64,000 nt of DNA from Synaphobranchus kaupii (taxonomy: Eukaryota; Chordata; Actinopteri; Anguilliformes; Synaphobranchidae): the NCBI GenBank assembly GCA_029718625.1, contig CM056376.1, forward strand, positions 81,550,541-81,614,540, read 5' to 3'. Positions within the stretch are counted from its first letter, which is position 1; each line of letters starts with the position of its first letter. Below the pieces are notes generated by a model that was not told where the DNA came from, did not search any database, and saw nothing but the letters and a program-made list of their open reading frames with translations. Position numbers and translations under genes: made by a program. Positions 47,559 to 59,397 of this stretch are shown in pieces.

Positions 47559-50500
47559 TCCACAACAGTCTTGTTTTTATCATGGTTCAAGCCAATAATC
47601 TTAATTTCTAATAATTTCTATCATTAAACTCTCCACGCCATCTTGTGAGCGAATATAATATTAATAGTTCCAACTTCCAAGTGGAGCTATGTCTGGTGCC
47701 GTGTTTCTCGGTTACAACAGCATAACGGTATCTCATTAGTATGCATATGCATGCACAGCCCAAGTGTGTTAGGGAGCGCTACAATGCTTGTGTAGCGCTT
47801 TAATGCGCCCCCAATAACAATTGAAAGTACAACTAAAGTTCCGCTCTGCTTCAGTACGGTACATTAAAATCAACTCCTGGGCAGAGCAACACAAACAAAC
47901 CTTTGTGTTCGAGCGCCGAATGATCGGCCTAATGACGCCCCTGGTTAGCAGCAATGGAGAAACAAAAATCTCGTTATACGAAACGTAAACAAAAAGAACA
48001 GCGGGCGAAAACAAAAGCTGCGTTGCGTTAACAGGTGTACCACTAACTAACTTCTTTTTGAAGCATAATCAACCCAAGCAGGGCTCAAATAGAGACTGTC
48101 TCAATTTGGAGAACGTAATCAACAAGTAGGCCTATGTCAGGGCAAAAGAATGAAGAACTGACCTGTAAGAACGACCGCGACCACTTAAATAAGGAAACGC
48201 AATGAATGAACTTCATTTTTTGACGTAGGCTATGTGATTTTAAATGTAGGCTACTACATAAATTAATGAATTAAATGAATATTTAGTTCCTCACATAGAC
48301 TTACCATTTCAAAAATAACGATTTTGTTTTGTGGCCAGAAACATTAGTCTGGTCTACACTTTGTAGTTTCAAAAGAAAAATAACATGACTAATTCAATGC
48401 ATAGGACCACACACATACAATGTCATAGTGAATCGATTTGTTTCTGTCAGAATAATAGGGTAAAAAAGATATTTTTTGTAAATCTTTATTTGCAGACATT
48501 AATTACTATTGCTACTGAACGTATTACTTGCCTGAAGTGATTAATGTTATATCAGCATTTTACAGAGAATAATTTCTGTAGGCTATGTCTCTGGCTCGCC
48601 GACATAGGGTCATATAAATTTTTTAAACTTTTGATTTATTAGCGTTATAAATTAAATTCAAAAGTGACATATAGGGCCCCCTGCTGACCTAATTTGCCTC
48701 CCCCCAGCTGATCATGTACTTACGCCACTGATTCTGCTACACATATAGAATTACTTATGTATATAAGATGATTAGAAACTTTGACACAAAAATAGACAGA
48801 ATACATTAAAACAGCAACAATGAGTGTAGGTTAAAATAACTCATAATTATTACACAGGACAATCACAATCCATTTTCACTTATCAAAATGGACCCACTTT
48901 CCAAGATGGACTCCTGCAGATCAATAGGCATCGATGCAGAGATACAGCTTGTCGTACAATACTGAGCTAGCTCTAACAGAGGTTACAAGTGAGAGCTGTC
49001 AGTTTGTGCACTGTTCTACCACAGGCTGTTGCATAAGCAGCCCGGAGAGCTATTTTTACCTCCGGCTTGATTATGAGAAGCATGTTCAGTGCCCTTGTGA
49101 TTTGCATCTCAAGAGAAGTACAAAGCCGTGGATTATGCAGCATGAACAACAAAAGTAAAGATATTATTAAATCATGTACAGAAATATTAGGTAGCCTCCA
49201 CTTCTGAATGCCTCTGTTTCCTAAACTAGTTTATCATCTATTTCTCTCTTGCTTTTTGACTATTCTGCCAATCTTGTGACAATGATTCTACCCTGGCCTG
49301 CAAATAAATCTTGTCTTAACAAGTGTTTTATTCTTGTAATGAATTTCTTTCTCTCAAGTAGCAAATACCAGCTTGTTTAAAGTTATCTTTTGCTTGTGAA
49401 GTGAAATTGTCTTATGCCTTACATCTTGAAATGAGTCTGTGTCTCACCTCATTGGCAATCTTTTTGTCTTATTTAGCAAAAAAGTATTAGAATAAATATA
49501 AGACTACTTGGTTTTCGCAGTTTGATGCCTGATGGTTTGTAGTTCAGTCTCCTAACTGGTTGATCCCAGCCCTGAAAAAGGCTGGCATGTTCCCACAGTG
49601 ATCCACGCCTGCGTTGAGCCACTCGGCTCCACGGGAAATAGGATCGGCTCCAGTCCCGTGAGCCATCCAGACTCATACGTCGGATACCATTATTCGCGCT
49701 AAACCCCAGTGGGCAGAGGATTGCGTGTTTACACATCTGCCCAATCGCCCTCTATAGCCAAATTGTCTGAGGAAGGATTTACCCCTGTTTAACCTCAAAA
49801 CAGGCAGGGTGCAGCCTGCCAAAGCCTGCTCACTCCTGGCAGCATTCATTTAGACCCCTCCGTCGCGGGTTAGGAACCGCGCCAGGTACACCGGCACCCG
49901 CTGCCCGGGCAACATGGCAGCAGGCGTCCCTGCTCCACGGGTCAGACGTTGGAGCAGGCCTTGGCAGTGGAGTGCAGGAGCGTATTCACATCCAGGTGTC
50001 AGCGTGAGGGAGCCCAGCAGACGGGCACCGGACAGGCCTGGGCAAATCAACCTCAGAGAGACCTGGGGAAGGAATGCCTTCTGGACATCACCTGCGCTAT
50101 CGATTCGCTAGCTTGTTATGAGCTCAAGGACAGGACACAGGGGGCACCGGCGACTCCCAACCCCACCCAAAAAAAGTTCAGCTAGATCATTCTTCCTTAT
50201 TATTCAGGCATTGTAGTAACACTGCTGAGATGGCCCCTGGGAATACTACAATAAGAGGCCATCTTGGAGTGTGACATCACTCACTGTGCCTGCTGTTGAG
50301 CTCTTCCCTTCAGTACTGCAGGGATAGAGGAGAGAGTTTTGTTTCCTGCGTAAGTTGAGCCCGATCACTCTACAGGCGAATTTGTGCCCTCTGCAGAACC
50401 ATCTGCAGTTGGTTGGTGTTCCGAGGGTTGCTAAGTTACAGCCAGTGGGGTGCCAGTTTCAAGTGCTCTTCTCTCAATTCCTCTGCATCTAAAAGTTGGT

Positions 50501-52887
50501 CGCATGCAGAGTCTGATAAGCGAGGCACACAGCCAGCTGGAAAGCAAACTGATCACTTCAAATATTTTTCCCACTAGCAAAACGGTAATATAATGTAAAT
50601 TTACCCCCCTCCCTCAGGTAGACCTCACCCAACTGCACGTATCCTCACCTCCCTGCACCGCGCATACTGAAGTGAGTTTGATCACAATGGTGAAGAATTT
50701 CTAATGTGCTTTCTCAATATATGCAAAGCAGGGTGCATTTTCCTGAAAATCTCCTCTAGGGGTGCGATTCACCCAGCCGCAATTTCTGTTCTGACAGCCC
50801 AACTTGCTGCGAGCCTTTAGTGTTAGCCTTCTGTTTCTTTATCCGAGTTTGTTTAATGGAGGGCACGAGAATGGCGGTGCCTACGAGCTTTATCTCTGCC
50901 ACGTAAATGTTTTATTATGGTGGCGCAATGCCACGGCTGCAGTGAAGGGCAGGTGAGCCTCTAAACTTGCTGCTATGCAGAGCTGTGCTCAGAGCCCCGA
51001 TGAGCCACGCAGTAATACTGGAGGTGGATAGGCGGAAAAAGGACAGAGAAACGCTTGCTCCGTTTCATTCTTTACGTATCGGAGTGGATATTTTTTGGCC
51101 ATCGCAGACTGAAAGAGATGAACAGAGGCAGTTTCCCCTCGTGCCTCAGACAGGACTGTCGCTGCAGTTGAGACGTAACCGATTCATACTGATTATACAC
51201 CACAAAACACAGAAACTGGGGATGCCTTTTTCAGAGCAAATGGCCATTACACGGAATAGCAGAGTGATTGTCCTCTCAAGCTAACAGACATGACAGATTA
51301 GACTACCCTGAATATTGACTGCGACTATTGACTATCCATCAGTGCTGTTTGTGTCGCTGTCCTTGAAATGACATAACAGGAGATTTGTGGTAGCTAATAT
51401 TGCTATTCAAGGAAAAACAGACAGTTTTTTATTCCTAACATCACTGAAAGTGTTTTACTAACCGTGCCACAACCCCACACTTTCCAAAGCTATCTGTGAA
51501 GTATAGAGTAAATAAATACTTCTGTAGCAACAAGGTTATTGCAGTTCTCTGGCTCTGATGTTTGTTTTATTTTTTCACATCCCCACAGCAGATGCTGAAT
51601 GACTTTCTTCTTCTTGCATAACTTTTGAGAAGCTTTATTCAAGATGTGGTAAATAAGTGTCATGGTAAGTGACGTGTCATGACGTGAATGAAATGTGGGT
51701 AGTAATATGGTGGTGATATGATGCGTCAGGGCACTGAATCCTGGTCAGGTGATATTAGTGCCTGGAGACACTCCCATGGGGTTTGCGACCACAGACGCCA
51801 GGCTGGACTGAGTCCTTTGCATGACCCAAAGCTAAAACACCACAAGCCTCCGGCTACACATGAAAAAATGAAAACGTGCAATCTCTTCTGCCCGTCCGAC
51901 CTTATCTGAATAATCAGATCCATTTCTGTTGTAGAAACCGAGGCCTTCGTGCCGTGGTGTTTGAAAAAACGAATTGATCAAATAGGAGAATATTTCAGAT
52001 TTTGCCGGCGCTTTCCAGTTTTGCCGAAAACTGCATAAAGAAGAGCTGGAGGTTTAGGCTCAGTACAAGTCCCACATTATGTAGACTGTTTGCAGTCACC
52101 GCACGTGTTCCATGATGGCAAATTCCTCCAGGGCAGGTATGCTCTCTCTCTAAAAATTGCATTTTCAGGGTGCATCTTCTCTTTTGGCAAGAGACATATT
52201 GGGAAGGTATTTCGTTTGAGAGAAGCGTAAAGGTCAATTGTAGAAGATACAACCCAGAGAGGACGATTTAAGGCTCCTTACAGTTGTACGCATTCAGCCT
52301 TATTGCTCTGCTGGATGCCGTCCCATTGAAAGTGTAATGACTCTAATGTTTTGCTAATGGTTCCCGGTGATGACCATAAATCCTGTAATGGGAATTGTTA
52401 ACTGTGTCCTAGCCTGCACAGCCCATTGTAAAATCTGTTGCCTTTCAGGGACGGCGCAGCTGTTGTCTACTTGTGACCTATTTCTATCAGACTGCGTCGT
52501 CATGTTCAGTTAGCCATGTGGTGCACTCAGCAGTACATGTGAGGCGATAACAACTAATCAGTCGAAAATTATGACATCGTACCTTCAACCATTTCAACCA
52601 TTCAATGTGTTTTTCTTAAGAATCTCCAGGTCTTATGTCACTCAGAAAAAATGCTACCTTTATGGGACAAAGGTAAAGTATCCATTTTTGTCCTTTCATG
52701 TGTTTTTTCACATTCTAAATGTAATCCCACCGAGTGCTCCCTCGGGCAATGCAATGGAACACTCAATAATAATGATGAAAGTGCAATATAAATCCCCACT
52801 TTTCTTTGAAACTTTGGAACTTTTAACTGCATAATTAGCATTTCCTTTTTTGATATTACACATTGCTATATTTGCTTGATTTAGGAA

Positions 52888-53030
52888 GACCTTTAGCATG
52901 TGCAAAACCTTTTTGCCCACGCAAAACCAATAACATGACCAATGATTGGTCATGGTATTTGTTTTGCACCAATCATTGGTTGTGTTATTAGTTTTGCGTA
53001 TGCTAAAAGCTTTTGCACATGCTAAAGGTC
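52888..53030. mobile_element. 143-bp hairpin MITE
   Basis: Left end gacctttagcatgtgcaaaa, right end ttttgcacatgctaaaggtc; the inner parts (caaaaccaataacatgacca) are also inverted, so nearly the whole unit folds back. No clear target duplication. Confidence 0.8.
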
Positions 53031-54069
53031 TCACCATTGCCCTTTTAAAACAGAGTGTACAGCTGCCAGACTGTGTTTTCAATTATTATAGTTATTAGTC
53101 CACAATTCTTTATCAGTAGTGACTAATTGTTTAAGTGTTTCATTAAGCAATTACTGGCCAGATGGATTCCTGCTGCCCTCCCTGGCTAGTGACTAATACC
53201 TTTAAGAGCAGGTGGCCAGACTTCTGATCCAAGTAACTACTTCAATTTAGCAATTACTCCCCAATGTGGACTGAGAGCTAAATTCCCCCTTGCAGCTGGC
53301 ATGCCTTCCTAGCTATCTGAATACTTAGAAAGCAAAATACTTAGAAAGCACTGTTCTATGTTCACTAAACAAGCTTGTTGTGTTATCCACACACTGTAAA
53401 AAAAAAAGTCTGTAAAAAAAATGGAAAATGTACTGGCAATTTATTACCTGGAAAATGTCCTTTATTTTACGGAATTTTCCTTTATTCGGAAACAGTATAT
53501 TGTCTGTAGAATTACACATGCGTTCCGTCAAATAGCAGAGGTACTAGATTGATTATATTTTCCGTAGAAATACAGACAACCTGTTAAAAAATGGAAAATT
53601 AACTATCAATTTATTACCTGGAAAATATTACAAATTTTTCCATAATTAAGAAACAGAATTTTCTGTAAAATGACACGTTCTGCTAAATAACAAATGCTGA
53701 ATTGATCTTTTCCATATGAAAACAAAAATATATTTAAAAAATACAGTGACAATATGTTAGAATTGTAAGAATGGCTTCTTCATTATTCAACAATGAACAT
53801 AGGTAACAACTTGTAAAGGTCTGTATAAACATCCTGTCTATGCCTCATTAATTCATTTTCCACACAAAAATACTAGTGCTTAAGTCACAACTCATGGACA
53901 AAAACCAAATGATAGTCATAGCCATGCTTCCAAAGACAATGTTTCTAATCATACCTTTTCTCTAGCCCCCCTGATTATCAGAGTGCCTAAAACGCCAAAT
54001 CAAAACGTCATATTTTTTCCTAATATAATGCACTTTGTTTAACCGTGCATTATATGGTGGCTATGTGTG

Positions 54070-54178
54070 TAATTTAATTGAAGCCCTTAATTAGTTGAAT
54101 CAGGTGTGCTTGAGATGAAACATATCAAATACCTGGAACCAGCTGGTGGTCGCCGAGGGGAAGTTTGAAAACCACTCA
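54070..54178. repeat. Fragment of a common fish MITE
   Basis: Words attagttgaatcaggtgtgc and ggtcgccgaggggaagtttg, then gaaaaccactc, resemble a hAT-type MITE frequent in fish genomes. Ends incomplete. It lies in the 3' part of the CACTG-ended element. Confidence 0.4.
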
Positions 54179-54211
54179 TCTAATCTACACAAATAAAAAT
54201 AGGCTTACCGT

Positions 54212-54344
54212 TTATATTTTCCACGGGTTTTCAAAGTCATTCAATTCTGAAAGGAATCTCAGCAGTTTTGGATTAACTTTGTGCTGTTTCTTCCCCTGCT
54301 TTTCGCCTCTCGATCCCCGCTCCGGATTGATTGCCAGTAGATTT
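54212..54344 (-). CDS. Exon 4 (last) of the SAMD3-like gene
   Basis: Acceptor CCCCAG then 133 bp: one base completing Arg, then a Lys/Gly-rich stretch (GSRGEKQGKKQHKVNPKLL) and TAA at 54214-54212. The KKxHKVNPKLLxFLxEL form is typical of the C-terminus of this fish family. Confidence 0.75.
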
Positions 54345-54600
54345 CTGGGGAAAAAAATGCAATTCACTATTATAGCACTTGGGTGCACAGAGTTTTCAAA
54401 AATTAGCCTTTTACATGCAAGATTAAATGCGGTTTAAGGTAGGCTAATTGCTTTCTTTTGTTCTGCAATATTCTTATTAAAATTGTCAGCATGTTCAACA
54501 CATAGATTTAGGAAAAGCCACATGGGGGGAGCCATATTGCGGCAGAAATATCCTATTAGGCCTATAAAAAATCTAAACGGTCACAGTGGTCATAACTTAC

Positions 54601-54754
54601 CTCTGTATGAACTCCAGTGTGATGGCCACTTCTTGTGGATACTTTATGTTTAAAACATAAAACAGGCCAAACATATAGGACAACGCCACCAGTGGGCATT
54701 GGAGGTGTCCGTTCGTCACAACCTGGTCCACTGCAATTTTGAATCGGTCCTCTC
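54601..54754 (-). CDS. Exon 3 of the SAMD3-like gene
   Basis: 154 bp between TTTCAG and GTAAGT. Encodes EDRFKIAVDQVV and LSYMFGLFYVLNIKYPQEVA, the best conserved block of the family, a mostly helical segment. Phase fits exons 2 and 4. Confidence 0.78.
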
Positions 54755-54921
54755 CTGAAACACAATGGTCCTGACTTTAGGGATGCACCAATACATGTAT
54801 GTGTTTCAACACTAGAAGTGAGTCTTACATTATGAAATTATAGATGTTGTGAAGTATCCGTTTACGGCCGATACTGATTGTCAAATGCCCATCCAAAACA
54901 TACTATATTCCCACAACTCAC

Positions 54922-54979
54922 CAAGGATAATTATGCAGGGGGTGTTCGGCAATGATGTAATGATTTCAGCTGGATGGTC
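54922..54979 (-). CDS. Exon 2 of the SAMD3-like gene
   Basis: 58 bp between ACCACAG and GTGAGT; encodes DHPAEIITSLPNTPCIIIL and the first base of a Gly codon. Too short to be noticed as an open frame alone; identified from splice sites and the PCIIILG motif. Confidence 0.75.
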
Positions 54980-56229
54980 CTGTGGTTGTAAACATAAATG
55001 AAAAGACAATGAAAATACATACTAAAAAGGCGGGTTAAAATCTTCAGGTGTATTTTTGGCTTAAGGCAACAATTACTGTGAATGTTGTGCATTGTGTATT
55101 CAATTGACATTAAAAGCAGTAACATGAACTAATTAATCTGTATCTAGGCCTATGTGATTACCTCATTTTTGATAAACAGTTGGTCGGGACTCTCCTTCAG
55201 GTATTTGGAAACTGAGCTGATCAACTTCAAGGGGTCTTGGTAGTCCTCCACATCAGCCTGTTTGGTTTGGAGGAAGTCTGCGATGGTCTTTCCTTTTATA
55301 TCAAGTTCATCAGCTAGCTTTGTCTGAAGTTGAAAGCCAAGCAAACGCTCGGAATGATCAAACAGGCAAGCAGCATCGAACAGATATGGCCACTGCTCCA
55401 TCACCACGCTCACACCGTTGGTTGCATTTTTGATGGTGAGGCGTTGGCTAAAATAGGTTTTCTTCATCAATTGTTTGACTTGAGACCCGGGCAGGAGGCT
55501 TTGCTGGTGAGAATTTTGTAGCTTCATCTTCCACTCACGCTGTTCCTCGACATCACTTGGAGGCTCTGGTTGCCATTGAATGCATCCATAGCCATCAGAA
55601 GATGTACTGCTTCAATTTGAGTTACATCACAATTCCTATGGTATCTGGAGACATGGGACCGAAAAGATGACTTCACATTAAATGTTTTTTTACATCCTTG
55701 AAATGGGCAGGTTATTTCCAGACCCTCAAGCAAATGACCACGCCCAGTTAGATTATCAAATTCCCTGCTACAGAAATCACGAGCACACTTAAACTGTACA
55801 GATACATTTCGGTTAAAACTATGCTGTACCCTGGCATCATGATGGGCTCTGGACATGTGGACACTAAAATAATTAAAAGTAGAAAACCGTCTACTGCAAT
55901 TTGCGTACCCACAAGGAAAAGTAGCATTGTTCACGTGTCTGTGTGACCTGCAGTGCTTAAGATATGAGGAAAGTGAAACATTTTCATACTCACAAAATCC
56001 ACAAACTAAAATCATTATTGCAATGAATGCGCACCTCATTGCTGGCGAACAGGATTGACATTAGCTAATGTTAACAAGCTGGCTAAATACAAAAACAAAA
56101 TGTTAATTTGTCTAGAGACAATAAATTATATTTGGCGTAGTGATGGGAGGACAGAAAAAGTGAATATTTGATTAATGTTATCTTAATATTGGCCAAATAA
56201 TTTATGCACAAATCAAAGGGGGTTTTAAA

Positions 56230-56590
56230 GCCCCACCTGCATTTTTAATGCTAACGTTAACGACGTTGATAACGGCAGTTCAGATAAGCAGCGAGTCAGT
56301 CACGTTAAACAGTAACGTACACGTATGTGTAACGTGCTAGCTAACAACATTAAATTTAAAATAACATAGTTAACGTTAGTTGTGTTGTACAAAACTAACG
56401 TAGCTACAATTACGGTAACGTTAACATTAGCCAGTTACGTTAACGGTGGAAAGCTCGGATTACCCGGCTAACTAGCCACGTTAACGCAACGTTAACTAAT
56501 GTTAACGTTACCGTTGTAGTTTCGTGCAACACAACTAACGTTAATATTAATTGATATGTGTGGGTAACGTTACCGAGCTAAATATCGATA
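56230..56590. promoter_or_regulatory. AACGTTA-rich segment upstream of the SAMD3-like gene
   Basis: At least a dozen taacgt/acgtta words in both orientations within 350 bp, many as the palindrome AACGTT. It lies immediately 5' of the minus-strand gene and inside the CACTG-ended element. It could be the promoter/5' leader, a subterminal repeat array, or simply a fish repeat word cluster. Confidence 0.35.
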
Positions 56591-56837
56591 TACCTGAGAG
56601 TTGGGTATAGAAGAGTCTTGAGGTGTGGCAGACTGCAACATAGAGCATGTGGAAAAGGAGGGAAAGTCCGGTGGCACAGGGTGGTCATGCGTGCTATTTT
56701 AACCAAAATGCAATGCGTATTTTTGAATACATGGAAAAATTCCGTAAAACTCTCTAAATGGTATATTTCTGTAGTTAAATACCATGGTTTCTACTGTAAA
56801 ATTACGGACATTTTTTACAGTGCAGTGTGAAAGAGCC

Positions 56838-57380
56838 ATGTGGTTTTACTGCAGCAGAGCAGTCCTCACAGGGAGTAGGCCTACACTGAGCCATGTGTTT
56901 TACTGCAGCAGAACAGTCCTCACAGAGAGTAGGCCTACACTGAGCCATGTGTTTTACTGCAGCAGAACAGTCCTCACAGAGAGTAGGCCTACACTGAGCC
57001 ATGTGTTTTACTGCAGCAGAACAGTCCTCACAGGGAGTAGGCCTACACTGAGCCATGTGTTTTACTGCAGCAGAGCAGTCCTCACAGAGAGTAGGCCTAC
57101 ACTGAGCCATGTGTTTTACTGCAGCAGAACAGTCCTCACAGGGAGTAGGCCTACACTGAGCCATGTGTTTTACTGCAGCAGAGCAGTCCTCACAGGGAGT
57201 AGGCCTACACTGAGCCATGTGTTTTACTGCAGCAGAACAGTCCTCACAGGGAGTAGGCCTACACTGAGCCATGTGTTTTACTGCAGCAGAACAGTCCTCA
57301 CAGAGAGTAGGCCTACACTGAGCCATGTGTTTTACTGCAGCAGAGCAGTCCTCACAGGGAGTAGGCCTACACTGAGCCAT
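56838..57380. repeat. 54-bp minisatellite, 10 copies, two variant sites
   Basis: Ten units around gtgttttactgcagcag and gtaggcctacactgagcca. Units differ almost only at two A/G sites (gcagaacag/gcagagcag and cacagagag/cacagggag). The 54-bp length keeps long frames open on both strands, which is not evidence for a protein. It starts about 15 bp after the CACTG-ended element. Confidence 0.95.
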
Positions 57381-58037
57381 GCTTAAACCCTACCAGTTAA
57401 AGACTGGGTAGAGGGGATGACTCGAAGGTGTGGGGCAGACTGAATGGAGTGGAGTTGGCCTGTTCTCAGAGGACGCCTGGAGGTCCTCCTCTTTTCCCCT
57501 CACCTATAATGAGTGAGGTAGAGGCAAAGCATGGCTGAATCCCATTCTCTGGGCTCTCAGACTCAAAGGCGCGTTCTCATCAAGTTCATGAGTGCTTAGA
57601 GTTGTCCCATTGTGAAAACAGCATTTTTGGCAAGTGCTCTTATGTGAACTTTACCTGCAATTTACCCGCACTTTTTGCAAGTCTGCATCAACGCAGACTT
57701 ACCTGCCCCCGGAAACACACCATTAAAGTCCACAATCCATGAGTCCATGAGGGCTCCGGTTGGGATTCAGCCCATGTAACAGCAGTGGGAGGGGGTTAAA
57801 GGTAAGGTTTACATTACATGTCAGCTCACACGCAAGTACTTTACGTCATCTACTCTATGCGCTTTGGAAAGGAATGGCTTTTGCCTGGAGATTAAGCCTA
57901 TGCTGGAGAGAACAGTTGTTCTTCGTTACCCTTTGGAATCATATAATGAAGGTGCCCAACCCTTGTTCTTCTTGCCAAAAACTTTATAATTCATGTCCAC
58001 TTTTGGAATACAAGTCAACATTTTGTGGGATCATAAG

Positions 58038-59397
58038 TAGGGGTGGGACAAAATATCGATACTGGAATATATCGTCATACTTCTTCTTGCGATACGTTTT
58101 CGATACACTGGCGCCAAATATCGATATTTTATTAAACCATGCAGGCGCTCTAAACGGATTTTCCACAGCCACAGACTGTAAAATGCATAAAATGCACTGT
58201 TTATACATGCTAAGAAAATCATGTTCACGTATAGAAACAATAATATTTGAAAAAAACATAGTAAAAGCATGTTTGTACCTGATGCACTTTCAAGTTTAGA
58301 AGATACCTTATTTTCTTTCTCCAAAATCTCTCGTATAAATATGTTTAGGAAAGCAAGTACTTACCAGTATATTGAGCTACAGCTGTTTTCAGATTAACCG
58401 TGAAGAGTTTATCTTGTTACATTTCGCCAAAGTCCCGTACAGTCCACATTTCCACACCAACCAATTATCGCACTTAGGGCTAAAATACGTTGCTGTTACT
58501 GTGTAGAAACATACACTCTTTTGTACGTTTAAAAAAAAAAACTTATGTACACATGTATACATTAGGCTACTTATGTTATGGTTATTATCTCACCAAAAAA
58601 TATGTTTTCAATGTAAAAAAATGCCAAGTTACTCACGCATAGCCTGCAAAGCAATGTGAGTCCTTAATTCGAAATTGCAAAAACTAGGCCTGCCTTTAAA
58701 AGTATTGATATCAAAATGTGGCCAAATTACAACTAACAATATTGCCTATTGTAGCTCACACTAATTAAACTAGCTCTATTCCAAAGCAATGCTATCCAAA
58801 CTTTCCTAAATTATTTAATGTAACTTGGCCCTGTGTTTTTTTCATCTTAGCATGTGAAGAGATTGTGGTCATTCAAATTTTAAATGTCAAATAACAAAAA
58901 TGGCCTTGGCTCATGGAACAACATATAATTTCAATGAATGTTTTAAACAGTTGACAAATAATTACAGAAAGGATATGTTTATACTTTGTTGTAAAGTTTT
59001 AAAATGTTCGCTGCTGCTACAGATTTCTCTACAATTCATAAACAGACATTTACACCAAGAATGATAATTTACAATAGAGAAAGGGGGATGAATAAATAAA
59101 TGCAGATAAAAAATAGAAATATGTTGTCGTTGAAATATGGTATACATCGTTTCATCTCAGTTGTCAAATTCTGTGAAACTGACACCACAATGCAGTGAAT
59201 AAATACATAATTCCTGCTTTTTGCCTTTTGTGGTATTTTTTCTTCTTCAGTTACACAGATATCGTGATGTATTGTAGATGAATTGTCTTGCAATATATCG
59301 AGAATTGCAGAATCGCTGTATCGTGATACCATTGTTATCGTGGGCAACGTATCGTGATAGTATCGTATCGTGAGTTACTCGGCGATTCCCACCCCTA
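58038..59397. mobile_element. hAT element, perfect 8-bp duplication ATCATAAG
   Basis: A 1360-bp element with ends taggggtgggacaaaatatc and the inverse gattcccacccctа-type end (ttcccacccct), flanked by ATCATAAG at 58030-58037 and 59398-59405. Subterminal atatcgat/atcgtgata words are abundant at both ends. No transposase; short open frames inside are not recognisable. Confidence 0.93.

Larger units (their letters stand above)
54212..56039 (-). pseudogene. C2H2 zinc-finger / SAMD3-like multi-exon gene, one frameshift
   Basis: Four exons on the minus strand. Exon 1 (56039-55162) starts MRCAFIAIMILVCGFCEYEN (the second Met may be used) and has several C2H2-type fingers: CGFCEYEN..HCRSH, CGYANCSRRF..HMSRAH, CARDFCSREF and CPFQGCKKTF..HVSRYH. 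After about 55610 the likely frame changes by one base, into a frame reading TSSDGYGCIQWQPE and then LMKKTYFSQRLT..MEQWPYLF. Exon 2 (54979-54922) ends in PCIIILG, exon 3 (54754-54601) has ALSYMFGLFYVLNIKYPQE, and exon 4 (54344-54212) ends ENPWKI. Junctions are AATGAG|GTAATC, CACAG, CTTG|GTGAGT, TTTCAG, AG|GTAAGT and CCCCAG, all in phase. This matches a family expanded in fish and often named SAMD3-like or uncharacterised; its function is unknown. It lies within a transposon-like element. Confidence 0.75.
53392..56822. mobile_element. 3.4-kb DNA element with CACTGTAAAA ends, enclosing a spliced gene
   Basis: Left end cactgtaaaaaa (53392) and right end ttttttacagtg (56822) are inverted. Subterminal repeats with the words ggaaaat, aatttattacctggaaaat and ctgtaaaat occur twice at the left (53414-53560 and 53580-53710), and related words (ctgtaaaattacgg) at the right. 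CACTG ends suggest a CACTA/EnSpm-like (CMC) terminus, but no matching transposase is present and only a weak CA flank is seen. Boundaries are inferred from the inverted ends. Confidence 0.55.

Noticed and set aside
49840..50185. GC-rich patch with short frames, possible exon
   Set aside because: No match to JIP2 or another family, and no convincing acceptor/donor pair in frame.
55535..55620. A small intron in the SAMD3-like exon 1 instead of a frameshift
   Set aside because: The only GT...AG options give introns of about 60 bp or less without a pyrimidine tract, so an indel is more likely.
56838..57380. CRISPR-like appearance of the regular array
   Set aside because: The whole unit repeats with no unique spacers, and the genome is vertebrate. 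It is a minisatellite.
56784..57386. Long open frames on both strands (about 200 codons, 18-residue period)
   Set aside because: They follow from a 54-bp tandem repeat without stops; both strands are open equally and no protein family is recognised.
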